Part shown: positions 1 to 7,611 of the stretch, in pieces
Position numbering within the stretch: the stretch's first letter is position 1
Layout: each line of letters begins with the position of its first letter
Source of the DNA: SZUA-254 sp031379665
GTDB taxonomy: Bacteria; Bacteroidota; Ignavibacteria; UBA10030; SZUA-254
Reading direction: 5' to 3'
DNA: 39,173 nt
Assembly (NCBI GenBank): GCA_031379665.1
Contig: JANNFI010000076.1
Location: forward strand, 1-39,173
Position numbers and translations under genes: made by a program
The notes under the pieces: generated by a model
What the model was told of the DNA's origin: nothing
Seen by the model: only the letters and a program-made list of their open reading frames with translations
Database searches by the model: none

Positions 1-31
1 CCGGGCCGGCCCAACGGCGCCGCGTCGTCAT

Positions 32-55
32 GGGGGCGGCTGCCGAGCCGCCCCC
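32..55. repeat. GC-rich perfect hairpin
   Basis: A perfect 10-bp inverted repeat (GGGGGCGGCT, 4-nt loop, AGCCGCCCCC); the flanking T31/A56 adds an eleventh pair. No T-tract follows on either strand, so it is not a convincing intrinsic terminator. On the minus strand an ATG (31-29) lies directly after it, so it could sit in the 5' region of a leftward gene beyond the window edge. Function unknown. Confidence 0.5.
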
Positions 56-126
56 AGCTCCTCGCCGGTGGGTACACCCCCTTCAAACCAACACCGCCCC
101 CACCAAGCCCCCCCGGGGGGGCGGCC

Positions 127-160
127 AAAAAAAACGGCGTCCCTTATCCGAGGACGCCGT
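127..160 (-). terminator. Intrinsic terminator facing left
   Basis: On the minus strand a perfect 9-bp stem (ACGGCGTCC, 9-nt loop, GGACGCCGT; 160-134) is followed at once by eight T residues (134-127). This is a textbook Rho-independent terminator. It faces left, yet no minus-strand gene lies to its right: the first gene is the rightward one at 475. It therefore ends either a small transcript from 161-300 or a leader that attenuates a gene beyond the left edge. Confidence 0.8.
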
Positions 161-290
161 CTGACTTCGCCGCTGCTCTCGATGAGCTGTTCGGGGTTCC
201 CGGGGAGGGTTCCCCTTGTTATCCTCCCGGGCCGCTAATCCACCAATCGGCCCGGCTTGCGTGTACATCTCTATAGGAGGATTGCATCAA
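161..290 (-). ncRNA. Candidate structured small RNA or leader
   Basis: Read on the minus strand, this stretch upstream of the leftward terminator is rich in self-complementarity. ATCCTCC pairs with GGAGGAT and encloses a perfect GGGCCG/CGGCCC stem. Further GGGAGG/CCCTCC and GCTC/GAGC pairings follow. A TATATT hexamer (294-289), the same -10 as the best promoters here, lies just upstream, but no good -35 was found. I do not recognise a known riboswitch, SRP RNA, 6S RNA or tRNA. It could be a small RNA of about 155 nt or an attenuator leader. Confidence 0.3.
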
Positions 291-395
291 TATATCCTGA
301 CATTGCCCCGGGCTTGCCGAAAAAATCACCGGATATTTCTCAGATATTTCCGAGGGCGGCAGAAGGCCCCTGAACGGGCCGAAAACCGCGATTCT

Positions 396-424
396 TTGAT
401 TCTATTAATGGGCTTTTTTACTAT
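396..424 (+). promoter_or_regulatory. Candidate promoter of the polyprenyl synthetase-PTS gene run
   Basis: TTGATT (396-401) and TACTAT (419-424) are separated by 17 bp in an AT-rich patch just before the first gene. An alternative -10, TATATT, lies at 422-427. The start site would be near 431, giving a leader of about 45 nt. It is less clear than the promoters at 9721 and 14289. Confidence 0.45.
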
Positions 425-474
425 ATTCCAATACATTTACGCAATTTTCTCGCGGAACTTTCGATCAACGCCTT

Positions 475-1515
475 TTGAATTCAACCCAGGTACGCCGGTA
501 CCTCGAAGCTCGTCGAAAACTCGTGGACCGCGGACTCGTGCGGCTGGTCGCGTCCGGAAAACCGGCGATCGTGTATGCGCCGCTTCGGCACACGCTCTCC
601 TCCGGCGGCAAACGGTTGCGGGCCCTTCTCGTCCTGCTCGGGTGCAACGCCGTCGGCGGCAGCGACGCGTCAGCGCTTCCGGCGGCGGTGGCGCTCGAGT
701 GCCTGCACAACTTCACGCTGATCCACGACGACGTGATGGACCGCTCGCCGGTGCGCCGCGGCAGGCCGACCGTCCACGCGAAGTGGGGCGACGCTGTCGC
801 AGTGCTCGCCGGTGACCACTTGATGTCGTTGGGGTACCAGTCGCTGCTTGCGACCGCCCGCCTTCCGGCGCGCGCGAGGGCGATCGGCAGGCGTGACAGG
901 CTCGATCGAATCGACAGGCTCGACAGGCTTGATCAAATACTGGAGGTCTACACCCGCGCATACCGCGACGTCTGCGAAGGGCAGGGGTTCGACCTGGAGT
1001 TCGAGCGGCGGCGAGAGGTCTCGATGCGCGAGTACACGAAGATGATCGGCCTGAAGACCGCCTGCGTGATCGCGGCGGCGTCCGAGATAGGCGCGCTCGC
1101 CGGCGGTGGAAGACCCGCGGAGGTGCGGTCGCTCAGGCTTTACGGCGAACGGATTGGACTCGCCTTTCAGATCAGGGACGACGAGCTGGACGTGACCGGC
1201 GATCCTAAGGAATTCGGGAAGAAGATCGGCGGCGACATCGCCCGGGCCAAGAAGACCTACCTCCTAGTCAAGGCGATGGAGACGGCCCGCGGGACTGATG
1301 CGGCGCTCCTCCGGTCAGTTGCCACGGCGCGCGGCGCGCGGCCGGTCGCAAAGGTGCGGTCGGTCTACGAACGGACGGGGGCGATCGCCGCCGCGCGGCG
1401 GGAGATCGTGAAGCTTACGCGCGCCGCGAAATACGCCCTCGGGTCGTTGCCGGAGAGCGCGGGGAAGTCGATTCTGATCGATATCGCCGAACGTCTCGCG
1501 GGCAGGACCGCGTGA
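475..1515 (+). CDS. Polyprenyl (trans-isoprenyl) diphosphate synthase
   Basis: Condenses isopentenyl diphosphate with an allylic diphosphate to make the prenyl chains used for quinones, carotenoids or the undecaprenyl-type carrier; a cytosolic class I enzyme. Both aspartate-rich motifs are visible: DDVMD near residue 85 and DDELD near 230. The early GGKRLR motif is also present. The start is TTG: the frame is open from 409 with no in-frame ATG. The ribosome site is weak. At 346 residues it is slightly long for the family. Part of the excess is a 15-residue insert, DRLDRIDRLDRLDQI, encoded by five 9-bp repeats (895-939) in a loop between helices. Chain length cannot be told from sequence. HPr follows after 4 bases. 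Confidence 0.9.
   Translation: MNSTQVRRYLEARRKLVDRGLVRLVASGKPAIVYAPLRHTLSSGGKRLRALLVLLGCNAVGGSDASALPAAVALECLHNFTLIHDDVMDRSPVRRGRPTVHAKWGDAVAVLAGDHLMSLGYQSLLATARLPARARAIGRRDRLDRIDRLDRLDQILEVYTRAYRDVCEGQGFDLEFERRREVSMREYTKMIGLKTACVIAAASEIGALAGGGRPAEVRSLRLYGERIGLAFQIRDDELDVTGDPKEFGKKIGGDIARAKKTYLLVKAMETARGTDAALLRSVATARGARPVAKVRSVYERTGAIAAARREIVKLTRAAKYALGSLPESAGKSILIDIAERLAGRTA
895..939 (+). repeat. Five imperfect 9-bp tandem repeats in the prenyl synthase gene
   Basis: Units GACAGGCTC, GATCGAATC, GACAGGCTC, GACAGGCTT and GATCAAATA follow one another without gaps, in frame. They encode DRL-DRI-DRL-DRL-DQI. The period equals three codons, so unit gain or loss keeps the frame. Confidence 0.85.
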
Positions 1516-1519
1516 CCGG

Positions 1520-1789
1520 ATGATCGAACGAGAAGTCGTCATCAGGAACCGCAGCGGCCTGCACACGCGCCCGGCCGCCACGCTCGTGAAAACAGCCGCC
1601 AGGTTCAAAGCGGACTTCTTCATCTATAAGGACGGAATGGAAATCAACGGCAAGAGCATCATCGGCGTAATGACCCTCGCGGCGGAGCAGGGGGCCACGC
1701 TCCTGCTCCGGTTCGAGGGCGCCGACGAGGCCGACGCCGCGGCCGCCGTCGTGGACCTCTTCGAGCGCGGTTTCGACGAGGCGCCGTGA
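1520..1789 (+). CDS. ptsH: Phosphocarrier protein HPr
   Basis: Small cytosolic phosphocarrier of the phosphotransferase system, accepting a phosphoryl group from enzyme I on His15 (motif GLHTRPA). The regulatory serine region is kept (INGKSIIGVMTLAAEQG, Ser46), so control by an HPr kinase is possible, though no hprK lies here. At 89 residues it has the usual size. It starts 4 bases after the prenyl synthase stop, and its own stop overlaps the GTG start of ptsI (GTGA), so the two are likely translationally coupled. No sugar-specific enzyme II is in the window. A regulatory PTS is therefore as plausible as a sugar-transport one. Confidence 0.95.
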   Translation: MIEREVVIRNRSGLHTRPAATLVKTAARFKADFFIYKDGMEINGKSIIGVMTLAAEQGATLLLRFEGADEADAAAAVVDLFERGFDEAP

Positions 1790-3588
1790 CCGCCGCCGTG
1801 GACACACGAAAGATGGAGCTCGTCCTCAACGGCATCGCCGCGTCTCCGGGGATCGTCTGCGGGAGCGCCTACCTGTATGTCAAGCCGGCACACACCGTCA
1901 ACGAGCGGAACCTGGACGGGTCGGCCGATGTCGACCTCGAGCTGGAACGGTTCGAGAAGGCCCTCACCAAGTCGGCCGGGGAGCTGAAGAAGATTCTCGC
2001 CTTCGCGCAGCAGAAGGTCGGCGTCGCCAAGGCGCGCATCCTCGAAGCGCAGATCATGGTCCTCGATGACCCCTTCCTGCACGACGCCATCCGGAGGCGG
2101 ATCAGGAACGAGAAGAAGAACGCCGAGTTCCTCGTGGACGACGAGATCGGGAAATACGCGAAGATGATGATGGCCGCCAGGGACGAGTTCATGCACGAGC
2201 GGGCCCACGACATGGACGACCTCAAGAACCGCATCGTGCGGAACCTTTCAGAGGTGACGATGAGTTCGAAATTCGAGGGGTCGCACGTCGTCATTGCGCA
2301 CAACCTCACCACCGCCGACACGATGATCCTGAGCCGCAACGCGGTGATGGCGTACGCCACCGACCGTGGCGGGGTCACTTCCCACGCCGCGCTCTTCTCG
2401 CGTTCGTTGAAAATTCCGGCGGTCGTCGCGCTCGGCGATGCGACGCGCGAAGTGCAGACCGGCGACACGGTGATCCTGGACGGCTACAGCGGGCGGCTGG
2501 TGGTGAACCCGAGGCCGGCGACGGTGCGCGAGTACGAGGCGAAGCGCAAGCGGTTGGCCGCCTTCGAGGGAAAGCTTACCGGCTTGAAGGACCTCCCGGC
2601 TGTCACCACCGACGGGCACACCGTGGAGCTCTCGGCGAACATCGAGCTCGCGGACGAGCTGGATTACGTTGTGATGCAGGGCTCGCAGGGCGTGGGACTC
2701 TATCGTACGGAGAGCCTGCTCATCGGCAGGGACGATTTCCCGACGGAGGAGGAGCAGCTCGCCGAATACGCGAGGATCAGCGCGAGGATTTACCCGGCCC
2801 GGGTGATCATGCGCACCTTCGACATCGGCGGCGACAAGATCGCCCCCGAGATGGCCGAGGAGGCCAACCCGTTCCTCGGGTGGCGGGGGATCCGTGTGTC
2901 GCTCGACCGCCCCGACCTCTTCCTGACACAGATCAGGGCGATGCTCAGGGCCAGCACGAAGAAGAACGTGGCGATTATGTTCCCGATGGTCTCGACGCTA
3001 CGGGAGCTCCTGCTGGCGAAGGACTACGTGAGGAAGGCGAAAGACGAGCTGCGCGCGAAGAAGGTCAGGTTCGATGAGAACATCCCGGTCGGGGTGATGA
3101 TCGAGGTGCCGTCGGCGGCTCTCACCTCGCCCGTGCTGGCGCAGGAGGCGGACTTCCTGAGCATCGGTTCCAACGACCTCATCCAGTACATGCTCGCTGT
3201 CGATCGGGGCAACAGCCTCGTTTCCTCCCTCTATGAGGAATTCGACCCGGCGGTCCTCATTGCGATCTGGCACGTCATCAACGCCGGGCACAAGCAGAAG
3301 ATCTGGGTGGGTCTCTGCGGGGAAATGGCCGGCAACCCGATCGCCGCGCCGTTGCTCGTCGGGATGGGGATGGACGAGCTCTCGGTCGTGCCTCAGATCC
3401 TGCCCGAAATCAAGAAGATCATCAGGTCGGTGTCGTACGCATCGCTCCAGGAACTCGCGCGCAAAGCCCTCACCATGAAATCGGGCGCGGACGTCGAACA
3501 CCTCCTCAGAGATTTCATCACGAGGGAGGTCCCGGATATCCCCCTCGAAGAGGCCCGGTCGGGACAACTGCCGCGCGTCTGGCCGTGA
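1786..3588 (+). CDS. ptsI: Phosphoenolpyruvate-protein phosphotransferase (PTS enzyme I)
   Basis: Takes phosphate from phosphoenolpyruvate and passes it to HPr; cytosolic and dimeric. The phosphorylated histidine lies in GGVTSHAALFSRSLKIP (His200 with the start used). The PEP-binding TIM barrel carries RTE, the GSNDLIQYMLAVDR signature and the catalytic cysteine region GLCGEMAGNP. GTG at 1786 overlaps the ptsH stop by four bases. An ATG at 1813 begins MELVLNGIAASPG, which looks like the usual family start and would place the histidine at 191, close to the E. coli position (189). Either may be used. The domain order (HPr-binding, swivelling histidine, PEP barrel) is complete. Confidence 0.95.
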   Translation: MTAAVDTRKMELVLNGIAASPGIVCGSAYLYVKPAHTVNERNLDGSADVDLELERFEKALTKSAGELKKILAFAQQKVGVAKARILEAQIMVLDDPFLHDAIRRRIRNEKKNAEFLVDDEIGKYAKMMMAARDEFMHERAHDMDDLKNRIVRNLSEVTMSSKFEGSHVVIAHNLTTADTMILSRNAVMAYATDRGGVTSHAALFSRSLKIPAVVALGDATREVQTGDTVILDGYSGRLVVNPRPATVREYEAKRKRLAAFEGKLTGLKDLPAVTTDGHTVELSANIELADELDYVVMQGSQGVGLYRTESLLIGRDDFPTEEEQLAEYARISARIYPARVIMRTFDIGGDKIAPEMAEEANPFLGWRGIRVSLDRPDLFLTQIRAMLRASTKKNVAIMFPMVSTLRELLLAKDYVRKAKDELRAKKVRFDENIPVGVMIEVPSAALTSPVLAQEADFLSIGSNDLIQYMLAVDRGNSLVSSLYEEFDPAVLIAIWHVINAGHKQKIWVGLCGEMAGNPIAAPLLVGMGMDELSVVPQILPEIKKIIRSVSYASLQELARKALTMKSGADVEHLLRDFITREVPDIPLEEARSGQLPRVWP

Positions 3589-3622
3589 ACACACATTTAT
3601 CTTCCAAAGAGGAATACGCACC

Positions 3623-4669
3623 ATGAAAGAAACCACCATATCTCTGTACGACAGGGCGGACATGCGGGCCCTCCTCACCGGGTTTCCCCACCAGGTCGAG
3701 AGCGCGGTCAGGATCGGGCGGGAGGCAAAGCTCGTACCCCTGAAGGGAAAGCCGTCGGGTATCGTCGTCAGCGGCCTCGGAGGTTCGGCGATCGGCGGCG
3801 ACCTGTTGCGGTCCTACCTCGCGGACCAGGTCGACATTCCTTTTTTGATCAACCGCCACTACACGCTCCCGAGGTTCGTCGGCACGTCGACGCTCGTCGT
3901 CATTTCGAGCTACTCCGGGAACACCGAGGAGACGATCGCGTCGTACCACGAGGCCATGAAGCGGAAGGCGCAGATCATCTGCTTCACCTCCGGCGGCGAG
4001 ATCGGCGTCCTGGCGAAGCGGAACAAGCAGACGCTCGTGCTCCTTCCCAAGGGTTACCCGCCCCGCGCGGCGCTCGGCTACTCGTTCTTCCCCCTGATGC
4101 TCGCGCTCGCCAGGTACAAGATCATCCCTGCGCAGGACGCCGCCATCCGCGAGACGCTCGCGCTCCTGAAGAAGCTCTCGGTCAGATACCGCCTGACCGG
4201 CCAGAAGAACCAGGCCCTCGAACTGGCCCGACAGCTCTACAACAAGGTCCCGGTGATCTACTCTTCGACCGACCGGTTCGACGCCGTCAACCTCCGCTGG
4301 CGCGGCCAGATCGCGGAGAACGCCAAGACCATCGCCTTCGGGCACGTCTTCCCCGAAATGAACCACAACGAACTGGTCGGGTGGAGAGTGCTCCGGCGGA
4401 TGATGGAGGAGATCGCGGTGGTGTACCTGCACGACCGGGAGGACCATCCCCGGGTGACGCTCCGGATGGATATCGCCCGCGGCATCATCGGGGAGTTCGC
4501 CTCGAAGATCATCGACGTGAAGAGCGAGGGGAAGTCCCGGCTCGCCAGGACGTTCTCGCTCGTCCACCTCGGCGACTGGACAAGCTTCTACCTCGCGATG
4601 CTCAACGGGGTGGACCCGACCCCCGTCAACGTGATCGATTACCTCAAGCGGCAGCTGGACCGGAAGTAG
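3623..4669 (+). CDS. Bifunctional phosphoglucose/phosphomannose isomerase
   Basis: Interconverts glucose-6-phosphate or mannose-6-phosphate with fructose-6-phosphate, linking glycolysis to mannose sugar nucleotides. It has an N-terminal SIS domain with GLGGSAIGGD near residue 51 and the phosphate-binding SSYSGNTEET near 95. A C-terminal half follows with PEMNHNELVG near 243-252, typical of the archaeal/bacterial PGI-PMI family. At 348 residues it matches family length. A ribosome site (AAAGAGGAA) precedes the ATG. It lies 34 bases after ptsI in the same direction, which puts a hexose-phosphate enzyme beside the PTS phosphorelay proteins. Confidence 0.9.
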   Translation: MKETTISLYDRADMRALLTGFPHQVESAVRIGREAKLVPLKGKPSGIVVSGLGGSAIGGDLLRSYLADQVDIPFLINRHYTLPRFVGTSTLVVISSYSGNTEETIASYHEAMKRKAQIICFTSGGEIGVLAKRNKQTLVLLPKGYPPRAALGYSFFPLMLALARYKIIPAQDAAIRETLALLKKLSVRYRLTGQKNQALELARQLYNKVPVIYSSTDRFDAVNLRWRGQIAENAKTIAFGHVFPEMNHNELVGWRVLRRMMEEIAVVYLHDREDHPRVTLRMDIARGIIGEFASKIIDVKSEGKSRLARTFSLVHLGDWTSFYLAMLNGVDPTPVNVIDYLKRQLDRK

Positions 4670-4766
4670 CCTTCCCGTCCCGCGGCCGCCCGCCCGGCCC
4701 GGGACCGGCGAGCACCGCTCCCCTCCGGAGGCGGCGGCGTTCAATCCCATGGCGTAACGCGATCGT

Positions 4767-7610
4767 ATGAGCCGAATCGTCATCTGCCTCAGTGCCGTCC
4801 TCCTCCTGCCGACCGCGGCGGCGGCCCAGTTCTTTTACTTCGGACGGAACAAGGTCCAGTACACCGCTTTCGACTGGCACGTGCTCAAGACCGAGCACTT
4901 CGACATCTACTACTATAGTGAGATGGCGGACCTCGCCGGCCGCGGGGCCGCGCTGGCAGAGGAGAGTTACGCCGTCCTCGCGACGAAGTTCAACCACAAC
5001 GTGGCGAACAGGATCCCACTGGTTTTCTACAGCTCCCACCTCCATTTCCAGCAGACCAACATCACGCCCGGGTTCATCCCCGAGGGGGTCGGCGGGTTCT
5101 TCGAGTTCATGAAGGGCCGCGTCGTGATCCCCTTCAACGGTTCGATGTGGGATTTTCGCCACGTGATCAGGCACGAGCTCGTGCACGTGTTCACGCACAG
5201 CAAGATCAACCGGGTCCTCACCGACCACAGGATCGCGCCGGACCAGTTGCCGCCGCTCTGGTTCATCGAAGGCCTCGCGGAGTACTGGTCGATCGACTGG
5301 GACGTGCAGGCGGACATGATCCTGAGGGACGCCGTCGTGAGCGGTTACCTGGTGCCCCTCGCGTCGATGGACGCGATCTACGGCAGCTACCTGATGTACA
5401 AGGAGGGGCAGGCGGTCCTTGAATTCATCGGCGCGACGTATGGCGAAGAAAAGATCCTCCTGATGATGGAGAATTTCTGGAAGTCCGAGCGCTTCGAGGA
5501 CGTCTTCGCCGCGACCACCGGCCGCGCCTACGACGAGTTCGACCGGGAATGGACCTACGCGCTCCGGAAGAAATACTACCCGCTCCTCTCCGCCTCCGAC
5601 CTGCCCGGGTCGGTGACGGCGCCGCTGACCTCCGAGGGCTTCAACTCCAAACCGGTCTACCACGAGCGGGACGGAAAGAAGGAAATCTACTTCATCGGGA
5701 ACCGCTCGGGGTACACGGGCATCTTCCGGGTTCCCTCCGACGCGCCGGGACCGGACGCACCGGAAGCAGAGCTGGTGGTGCAGGGGGAGAAGTTCGAGGA
5801 ATTCGAGGCCTTCCATCTCTTCCAGAGCAAAATCGACGTGAGCGCCAACGGGCGGCTCGCTTTCGTCACCAAGAGCGGCGAGAACGACGCCCTGCACGTC
5901 TACGACCTGGGCGCCGATGAAATGCAGGCCACTTACCATTTCGCGGGAATCGTCGTCATCGGCACGGTCTCCTGGTCGCCGGACGGGAGTCGGCTGGCCT
6001 TCAGCGCCATCGACAAGTCCGGCACGTCCGACCTCTACGCCTGGGACGCGGCCGCGGAATCGCTCGAGAGGCTCACCAACGACGCGTACGACGACCGGGA
6101 CCCGGCCTGGTCCCCCGACGGGAGGACGATCGTCTTCAGTTCCGACCGCACACCAACGGGAAACGTCGGGAGCTACAACCTGTTCGTCCTCGACGTGCCC
6201 TCGGGCGAGGTACGGTACCTGACGCGGGGTACCGAGAGTTACGCGGCGCCCTCCTGGTCGCCGCAGGGCGACGCGATCCTGTTCACGTCCGACATCGGCG
6301 GTGTCCGGAACGTGTGGATGCTGAAGATGAATGGGGACCGCCCCTACGGGCCGATGAGGCGGCTCACGAGCCTGACCACTGCGGCGTTCGACCCGGCGTG
6401 GGCCGACGGCAAAATGGTATATGCGGCGTTCGAGGATTTCAGTTTCCAGCTTCGCAGGGGGGGGGATATCCGGACCCTGTACGACACCGCCTCGGTCTCG
6501 CGGATTCCCGCACCCGGATCGGCGGACACCCTCTGGCGCCAGCCGTCGATCGCCGGCGTGGACGAACTCACCGATCTCCGGTACGAGAAGGAATTCAGCC
6601 TCGACGTCGCCTACAGCGAGATCGTCACCGATCCGGTGTTCGGGACGTACGGCGGCGCCTACCTCTCTCTGAGCGACCTCCTCGGCAACGAGCAGTACTA
6701 CTTCCTGATCTACAACACGGCGCAATCGTCCGAGGACCTCGTGTCGAGCTTCAACGTCGCGATTTCGCGTGTCTCACTCGAGCGCAGGACAAATTACGCA
6801 TACGGGATCTATCGCTTCACCGGGAGGCGGTACGACCTGACCGACCCCGCCGAATATTTCTACGAGAAGGTCTTCGGCGGGTACCTTACGATGAGCTACC
6901 CCCTCTCCACGTTTCGGCGGTTTTCGATGCGGATGAGCATCAGCAGCTCCGAGAAGGACGTAACGGAGGGTCTGCTGATCACGACGCCGGTCGAAACCAT
7001 CGACCTCTCGCGCCGGGCGCTCTTCCTCTCGAACTCGCTCAGCTATACTCACGACAACTCCCTCTGGGGGCCGAGCGGTCCGCTCGACGGCAGCCGCTAC
7101 AGCCTCACTCTCGCCTACACGACCGACGTTCGGAGTTCGAACGCCAACTACTACTCTGTCATCGCGGACTACCGCCGGTATTTCAGGATCGCCCAGCGGT
7201 CCGCGTTCGCGATGCGCTTCTGGCTTTTCTACAACGATGGCACGGAGTCCCGCCGGTTCTTTATGGGGGGGAGCTGGGACCTGCGGGGGTACCCGCGCTG
7301 GTCGATCCGCGGAAAGAAATTATGGTTGATCAGCCAGGAGCTCCGCTTCCCGTTGATGGACCGGCTCGGGCTCGGCTTTCCCTTCGGGACGATTTCACTC
7401 CGCGGGTTCCGGGGGGCCCTCTTTTTCGACGCCGGCGGGGCGTGGGACGATGAGTACCGCGAGACCCTCGGGGCCCTGGGCGCGGGGTTGAGGCTCAACC
7501 TGGGAGGGGCCATCATCCTGCGCTATGACATCGGGAAGCGGATCGAGAACGACTTTAACGATTTCCAGCGCGGGCTCTTCTACCAATTTTTCTTCGGATG
7601 GGATTTCTGA
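4767..7610 (+). CDS. Secreted MA-type metallopeptidase with TolB-like propeller and outer-membrane barrel
   Basis: A 947-residue multidomain envelope protein. A signal peptide ends at AAAAQ near residue 21. A zinc-peptidase-like domain follows with HELVH at 136-140 and a downstream WFIEGLAEYW (about 166-175) that could supply the glutamate ligand of a gluzincin. Next come PD40/TolB-like propeller repeats (SWSPDGSRLAFSA near 402, AWSPDGRTIVFSSD near 446, SWSPQGDAILFTSD near 494). From about residue 620 to the end the sequence has alternating beta-strands like a BamA/surface-antigen barrel and ends in ...FFFGWDF, with the terminal Phe typical of outer-membrane barrels. The substrate is unknown. 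A run of nine G (6457-6465) lies in the coding sequence. The next gene starts 1 base after the stop. Confidence 0.75.
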   Translation: MSRIVICLSAVLLLPTAAAAQFFYFGRNKVQYTAFDWHVLKTEHFDIYYYSEMADLAGRGAALAEESYAVLATKFNHNVANRIPLVFYSSHLHFQQTNITPGFIPEGVGGFFEFMKGRVVIPFNGSMWDFRHVIRHELVHVFTHSKINRVLTDHRIAPDQLPPLWFIEGLAEYWSIDWDVQADMILRDAVVSGYLVPLASMDAIYGSYLMYKEGQAVLEFIGATYGEEKILLMMENFWKSERFEDVFAATTGRAYDEFDREWTYALRKKYYPLLSASDLPGSVTAPLTSEGFNSKPVYHERDGKKEIYFIGNRSGYTGIFRVPSDAPGPDAPEAELVVQGEKFEEFEAFHLFQSKIDVSANGRLAFVTKSGENDALHVYDLGADEMQATYHFAGIVVIGTVSWSPDGSRLAFSAIDKSGTSDLYAWDAAAESLERLTNDAYDDRDPAWSPDGRTIVFSSDRTPTGNVGSYNLFVLDVPSGEVRYLTRGTESYAAPSWSPQGDAILFTSDIGGVRNVWMLKMNGDRPYGPMRRLTSLTTAAFDPAWADGKMVYAAFEDFSFQLRRGGDIRTLYDTASVSRIPAPGSADTLWRQPSIAGVDELTDLRYEKEFSLDVAYSEIVTDPVFGTYGGAYLSLSDLLGNEQYYFLIYNTAQSSEDLVSSFNVAISRVSLERRTNYAYGIYRFTGRRYDLTDPAEYFYEKVFGGYLTMSYPLSTFRRFSMRMSISSSEKDVTEGLLITTPVETIDLSRRALFLSNSLSYTHDNSLWGPSGPLDGSRYSLTLAYTTDVRSSNANYYSVIADYRRYFRIAQRSAFAMRFWLFYNDGTESRRFFMGGSWDLRGYPRWSIRGKKLWLISQELRFPLMDRLGLGFPFGTISLRGFRGALFFDAGGAWDDEYRETLGALGAGLRLNLGGAIILRYDIGKRIENDFNDFQRGLFYQFFFGWDF
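6457..6465 (+). repeat. G9 homopolymer inside the barrel-protein gene
   Basis: Nine consecutive G residues encode Arg-Gly-Gly in the linker between propeller and barrel. A slip by one base would truncate the protein before its barrel. Long G runs in outer-membrane genes are classic phase-variation sites, but G runs of 7-8 also occur elsewhere in this GC-rich window. Confidence 0.6.
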
Positions 7611-7611
7611 C

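Noticed and set aside
108..121. CCCCCCCGGGGGGG palindrome
   Set aside because: With no loop it cannot form a stable short hairpin, and the adjacent A8 belongs to the leftward terminator.
83..268. 61-residue minus-strand frame at the left edge
   Set aside because: It runs through the terminator hairpin and its T-tract, lacks a ribosome site and has low-complexity composition; the structured RNA reading is better.
216..815. 199-residue plus-strand frame over the first gene
   Set aside because: It overlaps the prenyl synthase in another frame and becomes Arg/Pro-rich, typical of a GC-rich shadow frame.
4644..6725. 693-residue minus-strand frame opposite the barrel-protein gene
   Set aside because: No domain is recognisable; it is antisense to a gene with clear signal, zinc and propeller motifs. 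Long antisense frames are expected at this GC content.
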